From assembly GCA_032622095.1 (NCBI GenBank), contig CP136064.1:48676073-48740072 (forward strand): 64,000 bases of DNA, in the 5' to 3' direction. Source of the stretch: Siphonodentalium dalli (lineage: Eukaryota > Mollusca > Scaphopoda > Gadilida > Siphonodentaliidae). Both the position numbers and the translations under genes were made by a program. The number at the start of each line of letters is the position of its first letter. The stretch's first letter is position 1. Positions 32,201 through 44,540 of this stretch are shown here, in pieces. The notes beneath the pieces were generated by a model. It was not told where the DNA came from, did not search any database, and saw only the letters and a program-made list of their open reading frames with translations.

Positions 32201-34880
32201 AGGGGGGGGGGTCAGCAAAAAAATTACGGATACAAGGTGGAAATTTTGTGTTTTTCAGTTTTGGGGACCCACCACCCCGGGAGCGTAAGTTTTTTCCACC
32301 CAGGTCTGGGACACCCACCCGGGACCGTAAGTTTTTTCCACCCAGGTCTGGGACACCCACCCCCAAAATTGATGAAAATCATGTAAATTCTACTAAATAA
32401 TGTGTTGTTGGCAGGGTAAGGGTCTCTCATTGTGTCTGCACCAGTACTGAGAGAACGGTGATCAAGTACACTCACAACAAATAAACAAACAAAGCACATG
32501 GCTGAAAAATATGCCAACAAAACCTTTAAAAACCCAAATATTTATGGTTATAAAGGTAAAATACCCACTTTAACAGGATAGTTGTGTCCCTTATTAGCAA
32601 TAGGTTAAAATGTGTGCATGTGTAAAGTAAAAACACCATCAATTTGATTAAATAAACACAGTTCCAATCTTTTCCCAGTGGCGCTTCCATGAAATTTGAA
32701 GGGGGGGCTCTATATATGTATTATTATATATGTGATGCGTAGCATTATCCGAGCCGCAAAGCAGCGAGTGGGGAAAAGCATGAGAGGGGGGGGGGGTCTA
32801 ACCCCCTTCTCGTAAGTGGGGGTCCGGAGATTTTTTTTGTATACTACATTCAAAACGATGTGTTTTCCTGTGTTCTGGACCCAGTAATATATTGCTTTAT
32901 ATTAGGCCTATATATGGAACGGATAACAATAATCTTCAGTACAATTACGGTATATTATGGAAGGTTAGTGATGAAAGATCAAAGCTTCTTATCTTCTGAA
33001 AGTCTGTGCAAATATGAATTATCTGGGCGACATGGTGATTTTGGCGCGCCGGACATGCCCACGGAATAAGCCCCCGGAATCACCGGGTGCCTATGCTTTG
33101 GGCTGGTGCATGGGAGAATATTTTGTAATTCAGAATGAATACTCGCAATCATGGCTTCTAGTCAGTACTAGTATAGAGGTGTTTCGGCTGGTAATACAAT
33201 GCATCTATCCAACCTCTTAATCCCTCCATTAACCATGCTAACTTTTTCAGTTTTACTTCTAATAGCCATCGGCTTCATGATAGATACACCAGCAAAATAA
33301 GTCATCAATACAAGCCAACCGGGTGGTCAGATCACACTCCAACCACGTACTCGTTTTATTAGTATAAACACAGTTTTCACCAAAAAATATCTGACACAGA
33401 CCTGAGTAACTAGTATTCCAATCCCATATTCATCTTCATTCTGGCTGCATCCATAATGTTAATTAAAATATTGTATGTAAATTATTATCTGTTGTGTAAA
33501 TGTTTGCGTTATGAATAAATATATGTTCAGTCAATCAGCTGACTAATGACGATAATGACACATGGAAACCGATGCTTTGAAGGACTCGTGTCAGACTTGT
33601 TTTTATTAAACAATGGAAGATGCGTATTTGTCATGACCTGAAGATGTCTTGTTATCACACATTCCGTCCAATTAGGGTGCCACAACATGTGATGGAAGAT
33701 ATAACCAATTTTAAATGCCATGCATGTATACCATTGGAAACGAACCAGCAATGTATTTCTATAATGTAATTCGAAAATATACTATATGTATACGGTACAT
33801 GTATACCATAGTAGTATGGCGTATGTGCCTTTAGATAATCTCTTTACGATGATATATACTGCCGCCAGTGCGTTTTATATAGTCCGGGCGTTGATCGGAC
33901 TACATTGTATAACCTATAGAGTGCACTGTAGACGACTCGTGTTTATCATTCATTCGTTCTTTACATATAGATGGAATTGTCTAAATTTTGACTCCACTTT
34001 CTGAATTGCTATATTTCTTTTTGATAGAAATATTCAGTGTTGAAACTTCGGGCGCACAAAACTTGGCGCCGGGCGTGATATTCTCCCATATAAAATGTCG
34101 CAGAAATTGTTTGCTCTGCATGGCGAAAAATAGCCCGCGGACCTTCATCTCGGGATGTTGGATTCGCCCCTTGCATGGCTATACGGTCATATCGTGGAAT
34201 ACCAAATTGAAGTCATTTCAACCCACATTTAAAAATATATATACGTTTGAGTAATGTTAACATGTAAACTGCTGAATTTGCATGCGCGTTAGTAATATTC
34301 AGTGCGGAATCTTCGGGCGCTCGATACAAATGGTGCCAGGATCACCTCGCAAAAAAAAATCCTTGCTCTGACGAAAATAGGGGGGGGGCGCCCCCCCCCC
34401 CTGGATCCGTTTGTCTCCATGTGGGAAATCACTGATGAGCAATGAGGAGCTACCCTTAAAATCATTCTAGGCGAGTGGCGGGTAGCTCTCATAAAAAAGG
34501 CCGAAGGCCTGAGGGGGGAGTATGGGAGGGGGTCAGGAGGCCTCCCCCGGAAAAATTTGAATATTAGATGATCTGAGATTGAATCTGGAGCCTTTTAATG
34601 ATCCAATCAGTGAACAACACGTTATTATGTGACTTAAGTCACTGTAGTCATTTATTGACATCGACCATGTACTTCGACCACGTGGTCACTGTATTTATCG
34701 TTTATTCAATATCTTGACTGATATCATTAATATAAACAAATGAGGCCAATGGTTTTTCGGCTTTTTGACAGTAAATCAATTTAATTAATGGGTCATACAT
34801 TTTGAATTAATTCCTCGATCTATTTTAGTAAATAGCGCATATAATAAAAAGAAAACATTCGTGTTTTTAGTGAATATCGG
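32201..34880. other. intergenic sequence with G/C homopolymers and a 42-bp duplication
   Basis: A 42-bp unit GTAAGTTTTTTCCACCCAGG is repeated at 32285 and 32327. Long G or C runs occur near 32203, 32788 and 34381-34401. No exon is recognised. Confidence 0.45.
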
Positions 34881-34975
34881 AATTACCGATCACAGTGCGA
34901 TACTGGAATCATCACTCGGGGTCATGGCCTAAAGGCCACTTGTGATGATTCCAGTATCTCACTGTGACCACTCAT
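34881..34975. repeat. perfect-arm hairpin
   Basis: CACAGTGCGATACTGGAATC at 34891 is inverted at GATTCCAGTATCTCACTGTG ending 34966, with a loop that itself folds (GGCCTAAAGGCC). The outer flanks (ATATCGG/CCGGTATT) pair further. Confidence 0.7.
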
Positions 34976-36049
34976 GAGATACTTCCGGTATTCAATCAAA
35001 AAACGCAGGTAACCTCTGTATAATAAGTTCAAAAAGCCATGATAAACTATGAGAAAAGATGAGAATGAATTTTTTTTCATTGCAATTTCCTCGACCAAAA
35101 CCGGACCCACCCCATGGTTTCAACTGTTAAAAGGGAGAAATTGTGGACAAAAAATTAAAATATAGAGCCCGGGCCCCTCAGTTGTATAGGGCTATATCAT
35201 GCACTACTATATGAATCTGATTGTTTCAATTCATTTTGAAGCTGTAATTTGTCTTGGACATGATTTTGGAAAAAAATTGCATGAGATCAGAAAAAATCTG
35301 CATTCCGGGCTCGGAGACACCCACCCACCCGGTCCTTGTATCCTGTATTTTTTTCTCCGACCCCCCCCCCCCTGCAGAAAGTGTCGTTTTATTTTTGTAA
35401 GTCCTACAAGGGCCAGAACTCTAGTATGAAACTATGGCTAATACCAGCGATATGTCGATATCATATCCCCATGCTGGTTTATCATCATACCAAAATTACA
35501 TCAAACTCGGAAAACTGATGCATCGTGCATGAGTTATAATGCAAAACATTAATTGTATGATGTTTTCTAAGTCAATCAAGGGCCATAACTATGGTAGTTA
35601 TGCGTGGACGAAACCCACAATATTTATTCGGCTCCGGAGTTACCTCCCCGCTCAGCGGTAAATCAAAATGACGGAATTTTAGATAATTCGATCAAGTTTA
35701 CTTGTTACTTTTAATTTCCAACTATTGGAATTTGAGTCATGAAATTTCCAACTATTGAACATTATGGTCCTCATTGGGGGTGAGACACCCACATCCCCTG
35801 TCGGTACGTGTCTGTGTGTGGGAGAGTAGGAGGAGGGGTAACTTGGAAAGTGTGACACCAGTTCGGACCCTTTTTGATGGTCCGTTCCGTTTTAACACTG
35901 TTAATCTGAATCTGAATATATACCGCCCAAGGCCCCTTCACACCATATGTCAGATTAATCAGCACGGTGGTTCCGGAGATTCGAAGAAGATGTTATAAGG
36001 ATTCTCAGTGATTTCATTGGAGAAAACAAGTGGTGAATCCACTAACTCG
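34976..36049. other. no recognisable gene
   Basis: Contains a C run at 35360-35371 and CCACCCACCCGG words like those near 32.3 kb. No domain is recognised. Confidence 0.4.
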
Positions 36050-36499
36050 GCCCCTTTGTGATCGATCGATCCAATTTTAACAAGGACCCTGTGTACCCTC
36101 AAATATAAGCTAAATATGCCTGATGGTTCTTGAGAATAAGTGGTTTTAAGAATTAATTATTTGACCTGCTGATCCAATTTGAAGAAATCTGAATCCCAGC
36201 ACCTATGGACCATCCTCTCCAAATATGACTCTTAGGTCTTGCTGTTCTGAATAAGAAGTCGTTGTAAGAATTACTATTGAGGGAAAGAGTTATGTCCCCG
36301 ACTCTGTCCCTATATGACCCGGTGACCCTATTTGAACAAATCTGTATGAATCACAGTGACACAGGAAACATCCATGGCAAATATGAAGTTTGAACCCATT
36401 TAAAGATGTTTAGAGAATTGTTGATGGATGGTGGACGGACGGACGGCGGGGTAACGATTTAGCTCCATCGGAGACTTCGTCTCGTGCAGGTGAGCTAAC
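36050..36499 (+). repeat. family J interspersed repeat with GACG tract and terminal hairpin
   Basis: Landmarks in order: CAAATATAAGCTAAAT, ATTTGAACAAATCTG, AGAGTTATG, GACGGACGGACGG, then GGAGACTTCGTCTC and AGGTGAGCTAA. The family recurs at 37.1, 38.7, 39.6, 43.6, 45.3, 47.4, 48.3 and 49.2 kb. Confidence 0.7.
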
Positions 36500-37059
36500 A
36501 ATGAGTTATTTCGTCATATGATGTGTATATGACAGTGTTCAGTTGAGCGTAGCAGGGGACAGCACTCTGCCTTGCAGTTTGCGTCAGAACATAAACAAGA
36601 CAGTCAATGACTGTAGAGTCGCCCACCATAATATCGGGACTGAGAAGACTGGGGCTTTGAAGTCTACTGCAGTCTGTACAATAAAACATAACTTTAACAT
36701 ATGTTATCAACTTCTCAGTCTCGCATATGCTAACCTGAACATATCACAAGAACTACATTGTTTTATTTGGACCCATTATGATTTCAACATTATTTAATCC
36801 ATGTATTGTGATACAATGTTCCCCAAAGGTAACAACAACATTTAGGGAACGGTTAGCCAGCATCACCAATGGCACCCGTGAGATGTCGTGGAGTATAGAG
36901 GCGTGCCATCAACATAGCAGTAATTACTATAATATAAATATCATTATATAGTCGAAAATTATTAACAGCCTATATGCAGATGACATAATACCTAAATAAA
37001 CCGATATAACTACTGTATAATGCTATATGAATCAATATATCAGCTACATCGACCTGATG

Positions 37060-37265
37060 GTTCCTGAGAAGAAGTCGTTTTAAGAATTAATATCGGGGTA
37101 GGGGCAAGGCTCCGGTTTCGCACCTAATTGACATGGTGAACCCATTTGAACAAATTGTAATCCTAGTCACACAAGGACACTCCATACCAAATATAAGCTA
37201 AATAGGCCCGATGATTCGTGAATTCGTGTTTAAGAATTACTATGGACGGAAACAATTAAAGGCAC
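37060..37265 (+). repeat. family J repeat, partial
   Basis: GGTTCCTGAGAAGAAGTCGT, CCATTTGAACAAATTG, CCATACCAAATATAAGC. The tail is missing. Confidence 0.55.
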
Positions 37266-37507
37266 GTGAGACAGCACAATGATACTGGCTAATCACACAC
37301 AAATGGCACAAACGCTCTTTATTAGTTCCATATCAGGAATTCACCCACAAAGAACGCTCTTTATGTTTACCACCATAATATAAACAAACACCAGAAAAGT
37401 AACTTTTTATGCTTTTGTTTACATAACAATGGTCAAACATTTGACAATAACATACTGTTTATGCGATATTTCTTATTTGTATACGGACAAAGTCTGTCTA
37501 CATTTTG

Positions 37508-38640
37508 ATCAATCAATCAATCAATCAGTTTATTGCAAAGCTATGATTTAACACAGAACATGCAAAATATATATACATATATGTATAATAGCAGGAAACT
37601 ATTTAGTGGCTATAATCGTATACTCATGCCACAGCCATAATAACATAATATTTATACATCTCAATCCCGCTGGGTGAAGGCACGCCCATTCCCATTTTGT
37701 CACCCACATCGAATAATGCAGGGGAACAGTAGTTATAATTACCCCTGGTCTCAACAATTGGGCTGTGTTTTGAAATGGGGAGTTTTTGCCCAGGCGGGTG
37801 GGGTCTCCAGTGTCTCAGATTTTGGGCAATTCCTTAAAGGCACACTTAAGATATAATGATAATCTCCGCAATATACTAATATTTTCAATCGATAGAAGTC
37901 TATAGAACTTTTCTTTGCTGGGATATTTCCAGTAATAGTCCGGGATATATTTGATTCGGTGTGAACATTTACTTACAAAGTGGTATTCGTCTCCTATTCC
38001 GTCATTACATAATGTACAAACTCTGTCATTCTGTTTTGATTTTTTCCACCGTCCACTTTCTATTGGTAATCGATGATTTGATGTCCTAATCTTAACAATG
38101 CATTCGGCTAAATACCATGGAAGTTGAGTTAGATATCTTCTGATCTCCGGACGTACATAAATACCACCATAGAAACCACCCCTCGATGATGTGGCTACAT
38201 TTCCCAACCATTCCTGGTTAAACTGATCAATAAGTATGGACTTTATTCGTTTTATATCCGATTGTGTAAGATCCTTTCTGCTCATGAACATGGAGTTCTT
38301 TCCAGTATCTTGAAATGTCTGCTCTATAAACCGGAGCCATTTGAGGCCTCCACTGCGATGCTGATTTTGATAAACGGTCAGTATTAATGTACACATATTT
38401 TTGGCGAGAATCGAGCCCTCATTCGACATTAATTTCGACCAATACGTTAAGATTCTACATTTTATTTCAATTATTAAAGGATGACAACCTAATTCTCCGT
38501 ATACCATATAGTTTGGTGTACTTTCTTTCATGCCCATGATTATCTTACAGAATTTGAGATGTACACTTTCGATTGATTTACAGGGTTCAAACCCCCAAAC
38601 TTCACTGCCATATGATGTTCTTTCTGTTTGTGGCGGTTTT
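37508..38640 (-). mobile_element. 5'-truncated LINE (non-LTR retrotransposon)
   Basis: The coding remnant at 37815-38625 is followed on the minus strand by about 290 nt of 3' UTR. It ends GCAATAAACTGATTGATTG in a four-base tail repeat (37508-37528), the usual 3' end of CR1/L2/jockey-like LINEs. The 5' end is lost near 38640. Confidence 0.75.
37815..38625 (-). pseudogene. C-terminal part of LINE ORF2 (reverse transcriptase protein)
   Basis: Open on minus for about 270 codons without an intact start. It reads through SYGSEVWGFEPCKSIESVHL and GMKESTPNYMVYGELG, a region following the RT domain in non-LTR elements. It ends in a CCHC-type knuckle (CTLCNDGIGDEYHFVSKC) before the TGA. The RT catalytic motifs and the endonuclease lie in the missing 5' part, so it cannot be active. 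Clade assignment (jockey/CR1-like) is tentative. Confidence 0.75.
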
Positions 38641-38697
38641 TGACGGTGGAAATATTTTCACATGATACCCACCGCCAAGGCCAACCGTACCTTTAAG

Positions 38698-38972
38698 GAC
38701 ATGGCTTCGTACCTATTTGACCTGGTGGCCTCATTTGAACAAATCTGAATGTGAGTCACGCAGGGAACATCCAAACCAAATATTAATCCATTGGGTCTTA
38801 TGGTTCTGGAGAAGAGGACAACAATTTTTGTTGACGGACGGACGGGGAGTGATGACTATAGACGTCCATAGTCACCATAGACGCCCCACCCGTCTCCCAT
38901 GAATGCTACCCATGGTGAGTATAGCAATCGGAGACGGGTGGGGCGTCTATGATGACTATACTTCGTCTCAAA
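38698..38972 (+). repeat. family J tail with an inverted duplication
   Basis: Family J landmarks to GACGGACGGACGG. The tail is then duplicated in reverse, with CATAGACGCCCCACCCGTCT (38876) inverted at AGACGGGTGGGGCGTCTATG (38932-38951), making a hairpin of about 75 bp. Confidence 0.65.
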
Positions 38973-39049
38973 CAGGGATGTTGCGACAGCTATATAGGGG
39001 GTATCTCACATTTTTCATGTTTATATTTCTATGCTGACATCCGTTACGG

Positions 39050-39250
39050 TACTTATACCCACTTCCTTATTAGGAAACATTCATTCTTGACAAAATAAAC
39101 GGTGCGGTAGGGTAGCCCACCCCAAACTATACTATAACAAGACAGTCAATGAATGTGGGGTCGCTCACCAGACTGCAAAGACTGATAAGACTGGGACTCT
39201 GGAGACCACAACAGTCAGAACGTTTCATAATCACTTTAAAAGCAGTAGAT
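39050..39250 (+). repeat. family M repeat with ACAGTCAATGA box
   Basis: AAATAAACGGTGCGGTAGGG, ACTATAACAAGACAGTCAAT, GGTCGCTCACCAGACTG. The same order is found at 44.2, 47.9 and (inverted, partly) 49.6 kb. Confidence 0.6.
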
Positions 39251-39529
39251 CTATACAGGATATGTGGCTAGAGAGACTCCACGTACATAGATTGGTGAAA
39301 ATCCACCTGGAAATTACCAAATGTACACTACTGATCACCCCCCTCCTCCAGCTCAACAAGTCCCCTCCCGACCGGGCTCCAGACTCCCAAGTCTTAGGTT
39401 GGAATTTCACAACCGACACCTCAAACTTTCTCAATTGTTGGAAATTTACAATCTCACAAGCGCCTTTTTATAAAACCATTTAGACATGTTTGAAGCCCAA
39501 TTATCCATGGACCCAAAAACCATACACGT

Positions 39530-40260
39530 ATGTCAGATTAATCAGTCAGGTGGTTCCAAGGTAGATGTTTTAATGAATTTGGTATTTCAATGATTTTATT
39601 AGACACAAAAGTGATTTTTGAAAAGTTGACCTCGTTTTAACAAATCTGAATCTCAGTCACCAAAGGATCCTCCATACTATATATAAGCTAAATAGTCCAA
39701 CTTCTCTTGAGAAGACATTTTAAGAATAACTATAGAGACATATAGTTATGTCCCTGGTCCCACCCAGGCCACCCTATTGAACATGGGGACCCCATCTGAA
39801 TAAATTTGAATCCCAGACACCAAAGAACCCTTCATACTAAATATCAGTAAAATAGACCTGATGGTCCATGTGAAGGAAGCATATTAAGAGGGAAACAGTC
39901 CTTCACTTGGCCCCTATTTGACCAAGTGACACCATTTTAACAAATCTGAATTGTTGTCAAACAAGGACATTCCACGTTAAATAAGCCAACTAATTCTTGC
40001 AAACATATTTTAAGAATTAAAGAATTATTACTAAATATAAGCAAAATAGGCCATTCCTGCATAGAAGACATATCATGAAATACTATGGAGAGAAATAGTA
40101 ATGTAGCTGGCCTTGCACCTACTTGACCTGGTGAACCTGATTGAACAAATCTGAATCCCAATCACCAAAGGAGCCTCAATATTAAATATGAGCTAAATAG
40201 AGCTGGTGGTTCTTTCAAAGGACACTTTTCAAGTTTGCCAAATATGTTCTAGTGAGGTGG
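39530..40260 (+). repeat. family J repeats, several diverged units
   Basis: At least three successive units of TTTAACAAATCTGAAT...CCATACTAAATATAAGC...GGTTCTTG with little tail. Family J itself seems built of about 180-bp repeated modules. Confidence 0.55.
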
Positions 40261-40595
40261 TGGATGTGGGAGTGTTAAATGTCATGTTGAAAGATTTGAA
40301 CAATACATATGATAGATTGTTGTTATAATTGGGAATTAATGACCTCCAGCAGATCTCCAGGGAATGTTTATAAAAATGTCAGAGTTCACTTGACGTGTGT
40401 ATGCATACCCCGCATACAGTTAGAGCCAAAGTAAATGCTTCTTATTAATGATTCTCTGTCAAGAATTTGAGTAAATATTATTTTTGGGACCAGGGTGGCA
40501 GAAGCAGTGAACTTGAGTGAAGGGCCGCGTGGCACAACCTCAGAAATGTAATGGCATTATTTTTTCAATTTAAAAAAAATGTTAAACAATATATA

Positions 40596-41143
40596 TCTCA
40601 TATATATTTTGAAGACCTCTGTTTGTCTGTCTGTATGTATGTCATTTATACAAATCTACGATTCTCGACCGATCGGGACGAAACTTGGTACGTGTGTGTA
40701 GTTTGACCAGGCGGTGGACGTTGTCGTATTGGCGAGCCCGTGCGGCGCCCGCTTCGCGCATGCGCAGACGAGATCTCGGAAACGGGTGGAGCTATCGACT
40801 TGAAATTTGCTATGTGAATGTATCTTGCCCCGGATACGAATTTTATCGGGTCGCCGAGCCCGTGCGACGCCAGCTTCGCGCATGCGCAGACGAGATCTCG
40901 GAAACGGGTGGAGCTATCGACTTGAAATTTGGTATGTGAATGTATATTGCCCCGGATACGAATTTTATCGGGTCGCCTGAGCCCGTGCGACGTCAGCTTC
41001 GCGCATGCGCAGACGAGATATCGGAAACGGGTGGAGCTATCGACTTGAAATGCATGCGAAGACCAGATCTCGGAAACGTATGGAGCTATCGACTTGAAAT
41101 TTGGTTTTTGAATAGCCCGGACAACGTCGGGCTCATCGGCTAG
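40596..41143. mobile_element. Helitron-like element 1 of a head-to-tail series
   Basis: 5' TCTCATATATATTTTGAAGA with the A/T-flanked TC start. The core holds copies of a 122-bp unit (TATGTGAATGTATCTTGCCC ... CGAGCCCGTGCGACGCCAGC). The 3' hairpin GCCCGGACAACGTCGGGC is followed by TCATCGGCTAG|T. The TC start, hairpin and CTRR end are Helitron hallmarks. Tandem-repeat cores are known from bivalve 'pearl'-type elements. No Rep/helicase is present. Confidence 0.75.
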
Positions 41144-41622
41144 TCTCATATATATTTTGAAGACCTCTGTTTGTATGTTTGTCATTTATACAAATCTACG
41201 ATGCTCGACCGATCGGGACGAAACTTGGTATGTGTGTGTAGTTTGACCAGGCGGTGGACGTTGTCGTGTTGGCGAGCCCGTGCGGCGCATGCGCAGACGA
41301 GATCTCGGAAACGGGTGGAGCTATCGACTTGAAATTTGGTATGTGAATGTATCTTGCCCCGGATACGAATTTTATCGGGTCGCCGAGCCCGTGCGACGCC
41401 AGCTTCGCGCATCCGCAGACCGGATCTCGGAAACGGGTGGAGCTATCGACTTGAAATTTGGTATGTGAATGTATCTTGCCCCGGATACGAATTTTATCGG
41501 GTCGCCGAGCCCGTGTGACGCCAGCTTCGCGCATGCGCAGACGAGATCTCGAAAACGGGTGGAGCTATCGACTTGAAATTTGGTTTTTGAATAGCCCGGA
41601 CAACGTCGGGCTCATCGGCTAG
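41144..41622. mobile_element. Helitron-like element 2
   Basis: Starts TCTCATATAT immediately after the CTAG of element 1 and ends with the same GCCCGG hairpin and GGCTAG. Fewer core units than element 1 or 3. Confidence 0.75.
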
Positions 41623-41653
<31 letters not shown>

Positions 41654-42619
41654 AAGACCTCTGTCTGTCTGTCTGTTTGTCTGTTTCTCATTAATACAAA
41701 TCTACGACCGATCGGGACGAAACTTGGTACGTGTGTGTAGTTTGACCAGGCGGTGGGCGTTGTCGTATTGGCGAGCCCATGCGACGCCCGTGCAGCGCAT
41801 GCGCAGACGAGATCTCGGAAACGGGTGGAGCTATCGACTTGAAATTTGGTATGTGAATGTATCTTGCCCCGAATACGAATTTTATCGGGTCGCCGAGCCC
41901 GTGCGATGCCAGCTTCGCGCGTGCGCAGACGAGATCTCGGAAACGGGTGGAGCTATCGACTTGAAATTTGGTATGTGAATGTATCTTGCCCCGAGTACGA
42001 TTTTTATCGGGTCGCCGAGCCCGTGCGACGCAAGCTTCGCGCATGCGCAGACCAGATCTCGGAAACGGGTGGAGCTATCGACTTGAACTTTGGTATGTGA
42101 ATGTATCTTGCACCGGATACGATTTTATCGGGTCGCCGAGCCCGTGCGATGCGAGCTTCGCGCATGCGCAGACGATATCTCGGAAACGGGTGGAGCTATC
42201 GACTTGAAATTTGGTATGTGAATGTATTTTGCCATGGATACGAATTTTGTCTGGTCGCCGAGCCCGTGCGACGCCAGCTTCGTGCATGCGCAGACGAGAT
42301 CTCGGAAACGGGTGGAGCTATCGACTTGAAATTTGGTATGTGAATGTATCTTGCCCCGGATACGAATTTTATCGGGTCGCCGAGCGCGTGCGACGCCAGC
42401 TTCGCGTATGCGCAGACCAGATTTCGGAAACGGGTGGAGCTATCGACTTGAAATTTGGTATGTGAATGTATCTTGCCCCGGATACGAATTTTATCGGGTC
42501 GCCGAGCGCGTGCGACGCCAGCTTCGCGCATGCGCAGACCAGATTTCGGAAACGGGTGGAGCTATCGACTTGAAATTTGGTTTTTGAATAGCCCGGACAA
42601 CGTCGGGCTCATCGGCTAG
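41623..42619. mobile_element. Helitron-like element 3
   Basis: Starts in a (TA)n run directly after the CTAG of element 2, then TTGAAGACCTCTGTCTGTC. The core has about six to seven 122-bp units (repeat starts at about 41846, 41968, 42090, 42211, 42333, 42455). Ends GGCTAG|T. Confidence 0.75.
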
Positions 42620-43409
42620 TATTATATATTTTGGAAGATCTGTTCGTTTGTGTGTGTGTGTAATCGATGAACTCGAAAACGGCCGACCCGATTTCGATTA
42701 AACTTGTATGTGGAGGGGGGGGGGTATTTTTGGCCGGGGGGTGACATAGGCCTATTGATTTTCAGATCCGTGGTCAACTTTTCACGTGCCGAGGTCAAAT
42801 CTGTTTTTACGCTGTGTTACGGGACTTTCATTTGAGTTCGGTGCTTAAAAAATCGATTCGAAACAGCGCGAATAATAAAATGCCAGTCATAATAATGACA
42901 CTGTGAGAATCTTTCGTGTTTCCTCTTTCCAACGATATATAATGCGTATGTATCCGTTTTAGTTATCTGCCTCAATTATCAAGAAGAAGTGGTACTATCT
43001 TCCATCAGGATGAAAACAATGCGTAACTTCTATGACGTCGTTAGAGGTCATAACGTTAGATCACGTTAACGCTTAACCGGCCGATGCATTTGATTGTTTC
43101 AGACGTCTTGGCGATATCTCGGGCACCGATGGTAATTTATCTTTACGTTGAAACTTGATAATTAATGAGCGTGTGTATATGAGGCGCGTTTATATACTTG
43201 AGTGGAAATCAAATCGGGTTAAACTGGCGGATTTTTACGGACGAAATTTGATGCATAGGGTATCTCGGTATCCGCTGGGCCGATTTCCCGGTATCCGCTG
43301 GGCCGATTTCCACCATTTTTGGGGTATTGGTGTTTGACCCCACCTGACCTTGACCTTCAAAATGGTCAATTCAAGGTCAAAGCCCGGACGAAGTCGGGTC
43401 ACTTTCTAG
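42620..43409. mobile_element. Helitron-like element 4 (different subfamily)
   Basis: Follows directly after element 3. The interior differs (ATCGATGAACTCGAAAACGG, GACCCGATTTCGATTAAAC), but the 3' end is the same type: hairpin GCCCGGACGAAGTCGGGT and TTTCTAG|T, next to (AT)n. Confidence 0.7.
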
Positions 43410-43590
43410 TATATATATATAATATATATATATAATTGACCATAGAGTTAAATACATATATTTCTTTTTAAATATTTTAATAAAAAAAACAATTTCACAA
43501 TTTTTTTATTAATATTCTTTTATTTTTTAATATATAATTTTTTTTTTTTTTTTTTTGAATTTTTTTTTGGTTAAAGAGTTAAATCTAAAA
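43410..43590. repeat. AT microsatellite and poly-T tracts
   Basis: Runs of AT at 43410-43434, then long A/T homopolymers up to about 43570. Confidence 0.8.
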
Positions 43591-44120
43591 AAATCATATT
43601 TGGAGTTATGTCCCTGGCCCCGCCCACATTTGACCCAGTGACATGATTTGAACAAATCTGAACCAGTCACTCAAGGATCCTTCATACCAAATATGAACCC
43701 ATATGGCCTGATGGTATTTGAAGAAGTCATTTTAAGAATTACTATGGAGGGAAAGAGTTATGGCCCTGGCTTCGCAACTATTTCACCAAGTGAACTCATT
43801 TGAACAAATCTGAATGTGAGTCACCTAGGGAACATCCACACCAAATATGAAACCATTCGGTCTTATCATTCTGAAGAAGTTTAAAAGAATTATTATGGTG
43901 GGAAAGAGTTATGGCCCTGGCTTCGTAACTATTTGACCCAGTGACCTCATTTGAACAAATCTGAATGAGAGTCACCTAGGGAACATCCACACCAAATATG
44001 AACCCATTCGGTCTTATGGTTCCAGAGGAGAAGATGTTTAAAGATTTGTTGACGCACGGACGGACGATGGACGAGGAGTGATGACTATAACTCCACCGGA
44101 GACTTCGTCTCAGGTGAGCT
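43591..44120 (+). repeat. family J repeat, well preserved
   Basis: Three modules, then GACGGACGATGGACGAGGAG, GGAGACTTCGTCTC and AGGTGAGCTAA. The terminal hairpin can form over about 35 nt. Confidence 0.7.
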
Positions 44121-44540
44121 AAAAACCGAAAACCGCACCCATCAAGCCCGTGTGGTTGTCACATGCATGATGTGGCAAAAAGTGCAACCATAGCCGTTTT
44201 GTATTTATGAACACATTTAGACCAAATAAACGGTGTGGTGGGTGGCCGACCCAAAATTATACTATAAAAACCGAAAACCGCATACCTCTAGTCCGTGCGG
44301 TTGTCACATGAGGTGGCCAAAATGGCAACCATAGTCGTTTTGGTATTAATGAATCGATTTTGACGAAATTGAACAATGCGGGTGAGTAGCGCCCACCACA
44401 GAGTATACTATAACAAGACAGTCAATGACTGTGGGTCGCTCACCAGACTGTAAGGACTGAGAAGACAGGGACTCTGAAGACTACAAGAGTCAGTACTTGA
44501 CAGAATCATTTAAGTTCTAAAAATGGACATAGCTGGATGT
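44121..44540 (+). repeat. family M repeat
   Basis: AAAAACCGAAAACCGCACCC, GGTTGTCACATG, AACCATAGCCGTTTTG, then ACAAGACAGTCAATGACTGT and GGGTCGCTCACCAGACTGTA. Directly continuous with the preceding family J copy. Confidence 0.65.

Noticed and set aside
40646-42587. Many overlapping open frames of up to 179 codons on both strands.
   Set aside because: They follow the 122-bp repeat unit in several frames on both strands, as expected when a repeat lacks stop codons. Not genes.
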